A stretch of DNA of 64,000 bases from Pseudolysobacter antarcticus (GTDB taxonomy: Bacteria; Pseudomonadota; Gammaproteobacteria; Xanthomonadales; Rhodanobacteraceae), in NCBI RefSeq assembly GCF_004168365.1, contig NZ_CP035704.1, positions 1,674,001-1,738,000 of the forward strand, written 5' to 3'. Position 1 is the first letter of the stretch. Each line of letters opens with the position of its first letter. The notes under the pieces are model-generated. The model saw nothing but the letters and a program-made list of their open reading frames with translations. It was not told the DNA's origin and ran no database searches. Shown here piece by piece: positions 55,044 to 63,479 of the stretch. The position numbers and the translations under genes were made by a program.

Positions 55044-55748
55044 CTAGGCTTGTTTCGGCGCCGCGCTCTGTCCGAACAAAATCTTGCGTGATTCTTCCGA
55101 CATTGGAGTCGACGATGGCGCATATGCGTCGGCAGTCTCCGCATAGCTACGCACGGTCGCCGGTCGCGCGCGAATCGTCTCGAACCAGCGTTTGAGATTC
55201 GCGAAATCGTCCAGGTTCTGCTTGTGGGCAACGTGCGGCACGATCCACGGATAACACGCGATATCCGCAATCGAATATTCGCCGGCAATGAACTCGCGAT
55301 CGGCCAGGCGGCGATCCAGTACGCCGTACAAACGCGCGGTTTCCTTGATATAGCGATCGATCGCGTACGGCACTTTTTCCGGTGCGTAGACGTTGAAATG
55401 TCCGTTCTGTCCAGCCATCGGCCCGAGCCCACTCATCTGCCAGAACAGCCATTGGACTACGTCCGCACGACCGCGAATCTCTGACGGAATAAACCGACCG
55501 ATCTTCTCGGCCAGATACAGCAGGATCGCACCCGATTCGAACAGCGAAATCGGCTCGCCGCCGCTGCTCGGAGCATGATCGACGATCGCCGGAATACGAT
55601 TGTTCGGCGCGATTTTCAGAAACTCGGGCGCGAACTGTTCGCCCTTGCCGATGTTGATCGGCACGATACGGTATTCGAGTCCGGCTTCTTCCAGAAACAG
55701 TCGCGCCTTGAGCCCGTTCGGTGTACCCCAGTAATACAAGTCGATCAT
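55044..55748 (-). CDS. Glutathione S-transferase, YfcG/YghU-like
   Basis: A 234-residue cytosolic glutathione transferase of the nu class. The N-terminal thioredoxin-like domain has the TPNGLK signature near residue 10, then NNRIPAIVDH and LFESGAILLYLAEK. The helical C-terminal domain begins near residue 90. E. coli YfcG acts as a disulfide-bond reductase with two bound glutathiones and lacks an active Cys, and the present protein shows the same motif set. The frame is open to 55769, but the ATG at 55748 has AAGGAA upstream. Confidence 0.9.
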   Translation of the reverse strand: MIDLYYWGTPNGLKARLFLEEAGLEYRIVPINIGKGEQFAPEFLKIAPNNRIPAIVDHAPSSGGEPISLFESGAILLYLAEKIGRFIPSEIRGRADVVQWLFWQMSGLGPMAGQNGHFNVYAPEKVPYAIDRYIKETARLYGVLDRRLADREFIAGEYSIADIACYPWIVPHVAHKQNLDDFANLKRWFETIRARPATVRSYAETADAYAPSSTPMSEESRKILFGQSAAPKQA

Positions 55749-55765
55749 GATTTTTTCCTTGGTAG

Positions 55766-55870
55766 TCACGGCGCGGCTGTCAATTCACCCCGATCTTTGA
55801 CGAAGAACACGAGGCGCATCATCGGCTCGGTCGCATTCGCGTTGCCGACACCGTGTGAATATCGTGGGGT
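55766..55870 (-). pseudogene. Possible 3' fragment of a cupin-like gene
   Basis: The minus strand reads ETPRYSHGVGNANATEPMMR and continues LVFFVKDRGELTAAP to a stop at 55766. It looks like the last His-bearing strand of a cupin or 2-oxoglutarate dioxygenase, but is cut off at its left end by an in-frame stop. It is directly upstream of the GST gene. Only about 35 codons remain; the identification is tentative. Confidence 0.3.
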
Positions 55871-55949
55871 CTCTCATGGAAGATTTCACTGGGCTTGGGG
55901 CGTCGCAGCCGCGAAACTTTTTCTTCTCACGTCAAAAAAAGTCACGCAG

Positions 55950-57662
55950 CTACTGAAATCCGTCGTAGAAAATATTGTCATCGAACGCCACGACCTGCAG
56001 GAATGTGGCTGCGGGTGGCCCGCTTGCGCCGGAAGAATTGCTGCCTTGCATGTAGATCAAATGTTTTCCGGGTGTGAGCAGGCTGGTATCGAGAACTGCA
56101 TTCACAGCTTCGCTGCTGCTGTCGAAAGCACCATCGACTGCGTTCATCGCGATCGGCAATGCCGCCGCTTCCCACGGCAGCGCATCCACCGTTGCGGTGG
56201 CAGCGGTGATCGCATAGATCGTCTGCGTGCCGTTGCTCTGGTTATAGCGCGTGTCATCGATGCTGGCGCTGAGCGTGATCGGCGATCCGATCACGACTCG
56301 CGATGCACTCACTTTTACATTCAGCGCATCCGGCCCCTGCGGCAATTTGTACGGCGCATGCAATGTGCGCGCGGCGTAACGCAATGCGGCCAGATTGGCG
56401 GGCAGGGTGGTGTTCTGAAAACTGGTGCAATCCTCGAAAAAACCTGTGCCGTCGAGCTCGATGGTGAATGCCGGTACGCCAAAGGTGCCGTAGGCATTGT
56501 CATCGCTGGCGCCGTCGGTGGGATAGAGCGAATCGGATTGCTCCGGGCTGTAGTTGTTGAAATAAGCCATGCGTCGACCGAATGCGACATAGGCTGCATC
56601 GTTCGGCGAATGCGTCGGCGTATCGCCCCACGGCCACAGCACCAGCTCGGCATTGCTGTGCATATCCAGAAACATGCCGGCGTAATCGTCCGGTGCTGCT
56701 TGTCCAGCAACTACTGGCGGATGCACCGGAAAAATCGTCGCGAGATACGTCACGATATTTTGCGTTTCTGGTTCCGAACTCGCCGTGGGTCCGCGGAAGG
56801 TTTCGTTGCACTTCGTACCGCTGGAACCTTGTCCTGCCGTCGTGTTCCAGTGGAATGGAAAGTTACGATTGAGATCCACGCCAAGTTGGTGTGATGAAGT
56901 TTGCGTGCCAGTACAGATACCGCTGATATTGTCGGTATTCTTGCGCTGATATTTGCCCGTTTCAGCGATGATGCGGCCATCCGGATTGGCCTGCATCAGC
57001 AGATGGAATTCGTTGTGATCGACCAGCCAGGTTGCATCCGCATCGATGCCGTAATTATCCAGCAGCCAGTGCGCCAGGCCGAGGTTGACGCCGACCGGGG
57101 CGTACTCGCGTGCATGCAATCCGCTCATGTAGAAAAACTTCGGTTTGGCCGTCGCGCTGTCGGTGGCTTGATTGGTGATCTTCAGCACGCGCAGGCGAAA
57201 ACCGTTCGCCGAATTCTGGCTGCGCGCCCAGCTCGGACCGATGTCGATCACGCTCGCGAGCGTCGGATATGACGCCACGAACGCATCCTGCGACGCCTGC
57301 GTTTCTGCGACGGTCTGGTAGCACGCGTAATTGGGAATGCTGTCAGGATTGCCTGTCGTCAAGGCGCGGTCGCGAACATTCATGCGTGCTGTGGCGGCGA
57401 GGTTGATTTCCACCTGCATGCCGGCCTCGCGCATGTGGCGAATGCCCAGCGCATCCGTTTCCACGGTCACGGTTTGTTGCGCACGATCAACCCGCATATG
57501 CGTGAAATAAGGCGCGATCTCGCGCACCGCCTGCACGTCCTGATAATGCGCTTGCGCAATCCATATGCGCGATTCATCGATATGCGTATCTGCGGCGGCC
57601 GATACGTTTAACGAGTGCGCACAAAACAACGCGGCGAGAACGCCGATTGAACGAAAAGACAT
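55950..57662 (-). CDS. Secreted M14 zinc carboxypeptidase with GFQ tail
   Basis: A 570-residue metallocarboxypeptidase. The signal peptide (FRSIGVLAALFCAHSLNVSA) is followed by a propeptide-like region (to about 120) and the catalytic domain. It carries the zinc ligands HAREY (His-x-x-Glu) and a later His in DMHSNAELVLWPWG, the NPDG and DLNRNFP substrate-binding motifs, and the general base Glu in FTIELDG. The last 120 residues are a beta-domain ending NIFYDGFQ. The ATG at 57662 is chosen over an earlier one because GGGGAA precedes it and the signal peptide follows. It probably works outside the cell on peptides. Confidence 0.88.
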   Translation of the reverse strand: MSFRSIGVLAALFCAHSLNVSAAADTHIDESRIWIAQAHYQDVQAVREIAPYFTHMRVDRAQQTVTVETDALGIRHMREAGMQVEINLAATARMNVRDRALTTGNPDSIPNYACYQTVAETQASQDAFVASYPTLASVIDIGPSWARSQNSANGFRLRVLKITNQATDSATAKPKFFYMSGLHAREYAPVGVNLGLAHWLLDNYGIDADATWLVDHNEFHLLMQANPDGRIIAETGKYQRKNTDNISGICTGTQTSSHQLGVDLNRNFPFHWNTTAGQGSSGTKCNETFRGPTASSEPETQNIVTYLATIFPVHPPVVAGQAAPDDYAGMFLDMHSNAELVLWPWGDTPTHSPNDAAYVAFGRRMAYFNNYSPEQSDSLYPTDGASDDNAYGTFGVPAFTIELDGTGFFEDCTSFQNTTLPANLAALRYAARTLHAPYKLPQGPDALNVKVSASRVVIGSPITLSASIDDTRYNQSNGTQTIYAITAATATVDALPWEAAALPIAMNAVDGAFDSSSEAVNAVLDTSLLTPGKHLIYMQGSNSSGASGPPAATFLQVVAFDDNIFYDGFQ

Positions 57663-58056
57663 GGATTTTCCCCGAATACTTGCGCGACGATGACGCAGAA
57701 TATAGAGCGCCATCGAATTTGCAAACTCGGTAAATACCGGGCTTAAGACGGCATAAGTCTGGGCGGTGCAAACGGTGGATTCAGAAACAGTCTTGCTGTC
57801 AGTTTTGTGGTGTTTGCGGCGCATGAAAATGCATCGGATACCGCGACGTTTAGCTTTCCATCACATGTGACGTTCGCCGGAAGCGGGCCCACTTCCGTCG
57901 CGCCGATTTCCGCTACGCCAGATCGCGGGGCGTGCGGTCCATCGACTACACGCCCCGTGTCGTGGCAGGCCCTTCAAATACCAACGTGTCGAAAGTGTTT
58001 TGAACGCATGTCTGCAGAATTGCGTGCGCTCCGAAAAATGCCATTCCGGTTCATTG
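57663..58056. other. Intergenic region between carboxypeptidase and kelch/IPTL genes
   Basis: Nothing coding is supported in these 394 bases. The only reading frame of note, 57807-58067 on the plus strand, has no ribosome site and no domain. The carboxypeptidase promoter is expected near 57670-57760. I saw no strong hairpin after the upstream gene's stop. Confidence 0.35.
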
Positions 58057-59724
58057 TCATATCGTGATTCGCCTGCGCGCGACCGCAACGCCTGCGCCCG
58101 CTACCAGCATTCCGAGCAATAAAATCATCCAGCTCGATAGTGTCGGTATCGATACCGCAACGGTCGGCGCGCCGATCACAATGCTCTGCGTCACGCGCGC
58201 CGCTGGGCTGAAGTTCGTATCGCCCGTCTGATCTGCGGCGATGATGCACTGGCCGTTCGCCAGCGCGGTGACAGTGTTGCCGCTGACTGTGCAAACGGCG
58301 CCTGTTGTACTCGTGAAACTCACGACCAATCCCGATGTTGCCGTCGCACTCAGATTTCCGCTGCCGCTTAATACAAGGCTGGGGGCTGCGCCAAATATGA
58401 TCGTTTGCGTGGCTTTGCTTATCGTTACAGCAAGCGTCACTTGAGGCGCATCGGTGTAGTTGGGCGCACCGGCTTCGTCGACGGTCAACGCACATGTGCC
58501 AGCACCGAGGATATTGATCGTCGCGCCGGTGGCTGTGGTCGCTCCTACACTGCAAACGCTCGCGGTCGTCGACGCGAAGCTCAGCGGAATACCTGAAGCG
58601 CCCGGCGTGGCCGATACGCTAAACGTGCCGCCGACGCTGTAAGCCGGACTGATAGGCGTGGACACAAAATTGGTGATGACCTGATTTGCAGGATTTACCA
58701 GATGCGCAACAGGCGCGCTGGTGCTGGCGGTAAATGTGCTACCAACGCCCGGGGCGTAGGTCGCTGTGAGGTTATAGCTGCCGGCAGTTGCCCAGGTGAT
58801 GTTGCACGAAGCAGCACCGCCGGAAAGGGTGGCCGGGCCGCAACTGTTGCTGCCGTCGGTCACACTGACGCTGCCATCCGGCGTGCCGGAGGCGGCGCTG
58901 ACGGTGACATTGATCGCATAACTCTGGCCGACAACCGATGCGGCGCTTGCGGCAATTGTGGTGGTCGTCCCCACCACCTGCGTCACGATCACGCTATTGC
59001 TGTCCGGCGAGGCCGGACCGCTGCCAGCAGCGTTGTTGGCAACCACGCTGAACGTGTATGTGTTCGCCGCGATCGGATTGAAGACGATGCTTGTGCACGG
59101 TGCAGTGCACGAAGCTGTCGCGCCGCCCGGTGATGCGGTCGCGGTGTGGCTGGTGATCGGCGCGCCGCCGTTGTCGATCGCGGCGGTGAAGTTCACGGTC
59201 GCTTGCGAAATACCGCCGATAGCCGTCGGTGTAGCCGTAATGCCCGGCGTGACGATTAACGTCGTCGATACCGCGACGCTCGGAACGCCGTTGACCCACG
59301 TCCGCACCTGCACCGGGCCGGCTGGAAAACCGGCGAACGCGGTATCGCTGCCAGTGAAGTTGGTGTCGGAAAAATTGACACTCTCGTCATTCGCGATGAA
59401 TCGCATCTGATCGTTATCGATGCGCTGCACCTGGAACACCGGCGCGTTGCTTGCGGAGTTGTTGGACGATCCACCGCTGCCTTCGAGATTCGGCCAGAAG
59501 CCGCTGCCTGTCGCTGCAAATGCGCTGGTTTGCAATAAAAACGAGTTCGCGGCGTTCAAGATTGGCTGGTGCGCAGCAACCGGCGCCAAACCTGCATCAA
59601 ACAGCTCGGTATTGGCGAGGTCGTCGGCGCCGTCGGTGCCGCCCGCCAGCAGTATCCCCCCGAGGGCAGTAGCGTGACGGTGTGGTGCAATCGCCCGGTT
59701 GGCAGCGCCGCCGCTGCGCTCCAC
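58057..59724 (-). CDS. 3' part of kelch surface protein: Ig-like domains and IPTL-CTERM
   Basis: An open frame that continues the kelch gene in the +1 frame. It has no own ribosome site; the Met at 59724 is spurious, and real homology begins at 59661 (ILLAGGTDGADDLANTELFD). After a non-repeat stretch come an Fn3-like domain (TVNFTAAIDNGGAPITSHTA) and several Ig-like/big repeats (SYAINVTVSAASGTPDGSVS, AGSYNLTATYAPG, ATPGASGIPLSFASTTASVC). The C-terminus SIPTLSSWMILLLGMLVAGA plus RRR is a classical IPTL-CTERM sorting signal, so the protein is probably cleaved by an exosortase. It is part of one gene with the frame 59556-61721, broken by a poly-G length change. Confidence 0.75.
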   Translation of the reverse strand: MERSGGAANRAIAPHRHATALGGILLAGGTDGADDLANTELFDAGLAPVAAHQPILNAANSFLLQTSAFAATGSGFWPNLEGSGGSSNNSASNAPVFQVQRIDNDQMRFIANDESVNFSDTNFTGSDTAFAGFPAGPVQVRTWVNGVPSVAVSTTLIVTPGITATPTAIGGISQATVNFTAAIDNGGAPITSHTATASPGGATASCTAPCTSIVFNPIAANTYTFSVVANNAAGSGPASPDSNSVIVTQVVGTTTTIAASAASVVGQSYAINVTVSAASGTPDGSVSVTDGSNSCGPATLSGGAASCNITWATAGSYNLTATYAPGVGSTFTASTSAPVAHLVNPANQVITNFVSTPISPAYSVGGTFSVSATPGASGIPLSFASTTASVCSVGATTATGATINILGAGTCALTVDEAGAPNYTDAPQVTLAVTISKATQTIIFGAAPSLVLSGSGNLSATATSGLVVSFTSTTGAVCTVSGNTVTALANGQCIIAADQTGDTNFSPAARVTQSIVIGAPTVAVSIPTLSSWMILLLGMLVAGAGVAVARRRITI

Positions 59725-61721
59725 GTTGCCGTCACCGGGTCATACAGCTCGGCGTTTGCGGTTGGGGAGCCGGCGCTCAGGCCGCCGGCCAGCAACACTT
59801 TGCCGGAAGGCAGCAGCGTCGCCGTGTGCTGCCGCCGCGGAGTCGTCAGATTGCCTGCCGCGCTCCACGTGCCCAGCGTCGGATCGTACAGTTCGGCACT
59901 GGCCAGATAGTCAGTGCTGCCCAAGCCGCCGGCCACAAGTACCTGACCTGATGGCAACAAGGTCGCCGTGTGCAGCTCCCGCGCGTTCGCGAGCGAGCCG
60001 GTCGGTGTCCAGGTAGATGTCGTCGGGTTGTACAGCTCGGCGCTGGCGACATTACCCCCGAGATTGTAACCGCCCGCCACCAGCACCTGGCCCGTCGCCA
60101 ACAGAGTGGCTGTGTGCAGTTCACGCGTGGTTGAAAGTGAGCCAACACTGCTCCAGGTGTTAGTCGCCGGATCGTACAACTCGGAGCTGCCGAGGATGCC
60201 GCTACCGCCGATGTAACCACCCGCAACGAGTACCTTGCCCGAGGGCAGCAGGGTTGCGCTATGCCCATTGCGTCCGTAGGTCAGCGTACCGGCGGCACTC
60301 CAGGTATTGGTAGCCGGATCGTATAATTCGGCGTTGGCCAGATAACCGATACCGTTCGATCCGCCCACCACCAGCACCTTGCCCGAGGGCAGCAGTGTGG
60401 CGGTGTGCTGATAGCGCGCGGTGATCAACGTACCTGCTGCGCTCCAAGTATTCGTCGCGGGGTTATAGCGCTCGGCGCCGCTAGCAAGGGTGCCGCTATC
60501 CTCGCCGCCCACTGCCAATATCTGGCCCGAACGTAACAGCGTGGTTGTGTGGGATGCGCGGCCGGTGGACATCGCCCCAGCGCTGCTCCACGCGGTAACG
60601 GTGGGATCGTAGAGTTCGGTGCTGGCCAGATAAAAGTCGCCGTCGTTCTGTCCCCCCGCCACCAGCACTCGGCCCGAAGGCAACAGGATTGTCGCGTGTG
60701 TTGCACGCGCGGTTGCCAATGTACCAGCCGCACTCCACAGGTTGGTCGCCGCATCGTACAGCTCGGCATCACCCGTAACGCTCCCTCCGATGAAGCCGCC
60801 TGTGACCAAAACCTGGCCCGAGGGCAACAACGTTGAAGTGTGCAGGAAACGCGTGTTGGTCATCGGGCCAGCGAGACTCCAGCTGTTAGCGGCAGGATCG
60901 TATAGCTCGGCGCTGTTATTGTTCAGCGTTGCGCCGCCGCCTGCCACCAACACCTTGCCGGACGGCAGCAGCGTGGCGGTATGCGCATTGCGTGCGGCTA
61001 CTAGCGTGCCGCCAGTGCTCCATAAGTTTGTTGCCGGATCGTAGAGTTCGGCGCTGGCGATATCGTGGCTGCCGTCGAAGCCGCTCGCGACTAACACTTT
61101 GCCCGAGGCCAGCAGGGTCGCGGTGTGCTGATTGCGCTGGTTGGCCAGGGTGCCCGCGGCACTCCAGATGTTGGTCGCCGGATCGTACAGTTCGGCGCTG
61201 GCAAGTGCGGTTATGCTGTCACTCGCTATGCCTCCCGCCACCAGAACTTTGCCCGACGCTAGCAGCGTCGCGGTATGCACGGAACGCGCGCTCGCCAGTG
61301 CACCGGCTGCGCTCCAGGTATTCGTCGCCGGATCGTACAGCTCGGCGCTGGCAAGAACGCCGCCGCCGTCTGTACCACCTGCCACCAGCACCTTGCCTGA
61401 GCGCAGCAGCGTTGCGGTGCTACCACAACGCACGTGCGCCAACGCAGCGGCGGCGCTCCAGCTGTTGCTCGCGGGATCGTAGAGCTCGGCGCTCGCAAGA
61501 CAGCCGCTGCTGTCTTGTCCAGCCGCTAGCAATATTTTGCCCGAGGTCAATAGCGTAACCGTGGGGCCGTTGCGTCCGGTCAAAAGCGAACCGCCATTGG
61601 CAAAACCGGCAGCTTGCGCAACCGACGTTGCGAGTCCGGCGAGCATCAACACAGCCAGGCACGCATAGCGCACAACCAGAAAAATCTTAGCGTTGCGCAC
61701 GGATAAAAAGTTCGTCGTCAT
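59556..61721 (-). CDS. 5' part of kelch-repeat surface protein (frameshifted)
   Basis: A 721-codon frame with a signal peptide (CLAVLMLAGLATSVAQA) and about 14 tandem kelch-like units of some 47-49 residues. Each has the core TATLLPSGKVLVAGG, then ASAELYDPATNTWSAAGTL. The pattern predicts a beta-propeller (two of them, or one long array). After the last unit the frame runs through the G6 tract (59656-59661) into an unrelated end, GYCWRAAPTAPTTSPIPSCL, and stops. With one more G the frame would continue as SGGILLAGG into the Ig/IPTL part, giving a protein of about 1220 residues. Either a real frameshift, phase variation, or an assembly error explains it. Confidence 0.82.
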   Translation of the reverse strand: MTTNFLSVRNAKIFLVVRYACLAVLMLAGLATSVAQAAGFANGGSLLTGRNGPTVTLLTSGKILLAAGQDSSGCLASAELYDPASNSWSAAAALAHVRCGSTATLLRSGKVLVAGGTDGGGVLASAELYDPATNTWSAAGALASARSVHTATLLASGKVLVAGGIASDSITALASAELYDPATNIWSAAGTLANQRNQHTATLLASGKVLVASGFDGSHDIASAELYDPATNLWSTGGTLVAARNAHTATLLPSGKVLVAGGGATLNNNSAELYDPAANSWSLAGPMTNTRFLHTSTLLPSGQVLVTGGFIGGSVTGDAELYDAATNLWSAAGTLATARATHATILLPSGRVLVAGGQNDGDFYLASTELYDPTVTAWSSAGAMSTGRASHTTTLLRSGQILAVGGEDSGTLASGAERYNPATNTWSAAGTLITARYQHTATLLPSGKVLVVGGSNGIGYLANAELYDPATNTWSAAGTLTYGRNGHSATLLPSGKVLVAGGYIGGSGILGSSELYDPATNTWSSVGSLSTTRELHTATLLATGQVLVAGGYNLGGNVASAELYNPTTSTWTPTGSLANARELHTATLLPSGQVLVAGGLGSTDYLASAELYDPTLGTWSAAGNLTTPRRQHTATLLPSGKVLLAGGLSAGSPTANAELYDPVTATWSAAAALPTGRLHHTVTLLPSGGYCWRAAPTAPTTSPIPSCLMQVWRRLLRTSQS
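59640..61640 (-). repeat. Tandem kelch-like repeat array, about 14 units of ~145 bp
   Basis: The coding sequence of the kelch protein shows near-identical DNA stretches such as the CTGCC(C/G)TCGGGCAAGGT and GATCCGGCGACTAACAC types, reappearing about every 140-150 bases. The repeats are similar but not identical, so recombination between units is possible. Confidence 0.7.
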
Positions 61722-62163
61722 TCAAGTTCCTCAACAGCGTTCAAGCACGATGAATCGAATATTCCAGGAATTCGGCATCTGTATCGAATGCGGTGATGCA
61801 AAAAAGATTGAGCATACACAAAAATTTTGACGCGGCAGCAACGGGTTGCAGATTGATCGATCCCGTACACATGCTAATTTCGTGCTACCGATAATCGTCA
61901 CCAAACCTTGGCGTGATGCAGCTTGGAGCGAGATATTCACCGTGGCGAGCCGAAACTGTAATTCTCCATTTGAGGTGTTGAAAGCGTCGCCGCCGATTTA
62001 CGCGTTAGTGATGCGCAAAAGGGAAACCCCGGGCACCGAGCATCCGGTGTTGCTCAGGCGATGCTTCTGAGAGATGCCGCGCCATTCCACATCCAACCCG
62101 AGCTTTACAGCGATGCACAAGCGCTGCTACCATTGAGTTATTGTAATAACGCATTAGTACATT
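61722..62163. other. Divergent region between kelch gene and his operon
   Basis: About 440 bases with no coding feature; several short frames have no ribosome site. I looked for a histidine leader peptide (a run of His codons before a terminator) and found none. A dyad at 62137-62150 is listed separately. Confidence 0.4.
62137..62150. promoter_or_regulatory. Dyad GTTATT-N2-AATAAC before the trpR-like gene
   Basis: A perfect 6-bp inverted repeat with a 2-base centre ends 13 bases before the ATG. Its place near the start could serve as an operator for the downstream HTH protein or another regulator. The AT-rich composition makes chance plausible. Confidence 0.3.
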
Positions 62164-62583
62164 ATGAAGCGACGTTTCATCGAGGCCGAAAGCACCGGCA
62201 CCACACCCGAAGACAGCCTGTGCCGTGCGTTGCTGACGCTGGATTCGCTGGCTGAGATGCGCGCGTTCTTGCGCGATCTGTGCACGCCGGCGGAACTCGA
62301 AGCATTGACCGATCGCTGGCGTGTCGTGCCGTACATCCTGCAAGGCGTGGCGTATCGCGAGATCCACGAGCGCACCGCAGTCAGCGTTACCACGATCGGC
62401 CGCGTCGCGAGATTCCTGCAGCAAGGCAACGGCGGTTATCTGGCCGCAGTCGCGCACAAGGCGCTGCCGCGTGCGGCAGCCTCGCCGCGGGCGCGCAAGA
62501 AAATTCCGGCATCGCCGAAAAAAACTAATGCAATTCGCGTAGCGCAAAAGCGTTCACGATCATCGATTCGGAGCGCCCCATGA
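62164..62583 (+). CDS. TrpR/YerC-YecD-family HTH protein upstream of hisG
   Basis: A 139-residue protein. Residues 15-95 ([20 protein letters not shown] ... [20 protein letters not shown]) form the TrpR-like helical fold with a helix-turn-helix. A basic tail follows ([20 protein letters not shown]) that exceeds the usual 95-100 residues. The YerC/YecD group commonly stands directly upstream of hisG in lysobacteral genomes and is probably a regulator of the his operon. The ATG overlap (62580-62583, ATGA) with hisG shows translational coupling. Confidence 0.85.
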   Translation: MKRRFIEAESTGTTPEDSLCRALLTLDSLAEMRAFLRDLCTPAELEALTDRWRVVPYILQGVAYREIHERTAVSVTTIGRVARFLQQGNGGYLAAVAHKALPRAAASPRARKKIPASPKKTNAIRVAQKRSRSSIRSAP

Positions 62584-63479
62584 AAAACCGCGACCGGCTG
62601 CGTATCGCCATCCAGAAATCCGGGCGTCTGTCCGATCAGTCGCAGGATCTGTTGAGCAAGTGTGGACTGAAATTTCGCAGTAGTCGCGACAAGCTGTTCT
62701 GTTTCGGCGAGAGTCTGCCAATCGATCTGCTGCTGGTGCGCGATGACGATATCCCAGGCCTGATCGAGCAAGGTGTGTGTGATCTCGGTGTGGTCGGGCG
62801 CAACGTGCTGCGCGAGCAGGAGCTGAGCGTTCGCGCGCGCGGCGAGGCGCCGTTGTTCGGCGAATTACGTGCGCTCGGGTTTGGCCGTTGTCGTTTGTCG
62901 ATCGCGATTCCGCAGGAGCTCGAGTACGAAGGTGTTGCGCAGCTTTCGGGTTTGCGCATCGCGACGAGTTATCCGAGTTTGCTCGGCGATTGGTTGCGCG
63001 AAAATCAGGTCGATGCACGCACGGTCGTGTTATCAGGTTCGGTCGAAATCGCGCCGCGTCTCGGCACCGCCGATGCGATCTGCGATCTTGTCTCCAGCGG
63101 CGCGACGCTCGTTGCGAATCAGCTGAAAGAGGCGGCGATCTTGCTCGAAAGCGAAGCGGTGCTGGCCGGGGCTTCGGTTACGCCGGACGATGAGCGCGGC
63201 GAATTGTTGGAGTTGCTGCTGCGTCGTCTCGATGGCGTATTGCAGGTGCGCGAAAGCAAGCTCGTGATGCTGCATGCGCCGCGCAGCGCCGTGGAAAATA
63301 TCGCGCGCCTGCTGCCCGGTGGACAACGCCCTACCGTGTTGCCGCTGGAAGGCGACAACGACGAAGTTGCGTTGCAGGCGGTGTGTTATGGCGCGATCAC
63401 GTGGCAGCACCTTGAGGATTTGAAACGCGCCGGCGCGAGTGCGTTGCTGGTATTGCCGGTGGAGAAAATGCTGGCATGA
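62580..63479 (+). CDS. hisG: ATP phosphoribosyltransferase HisG (long form)
   Basis: A 299-residue enzyme that joins ATP and PRPP in the first step of histidine synthesis. The catalytic part begins [20 protein letters not shown], with the conserved [10 protein letters not shown] and the PRPP loop [20 protein letters not shown]. The C-terminal 80 residues are the ACT-like regulatory domain of the long HisG form ([20 protein letters not shown] ... [20 protein letters not shown]), which binds histidine for feedback inhibition. It overlaps both the upstream trpR-like gene and hisD by 4 bases. Confidence 0.96.
   Translation: MKNRDRLRIAIQKSGRLSDQSQDLLSKCGLKFRSSRDKLFCFGESLPIDLLLVRDDDIPGLIEQGVCDLGVVGRNVLREQELSVRARGEAPLFGELRALGFGRCRLSIAIPQELEYEGVAQLSGLRIATSYPSLLGDWLRENQVDARTVVLSGSVEIAPRLGTADAICDLVSSGATLVANQLKEAAILLESEAVLAGASVTPDDERGELLELLLRRLDGVLQVRESKLVMLHAPRSAVENIARLLPGGQRPTVLPLEGDNDEVALQAVCYGAITWQHLEDLKRAGASALLVLPVEKMLA

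Noticed and set aside
59640-61640. Regularly spaced repeats that could be taken for a CRISPR array
   Set aside because: The period of about 145 bases, the continuous reading frame and the kelch consensus show protein-coding repeats. No short-repeat/spacer array and no cas genes are present anywhere in the window.
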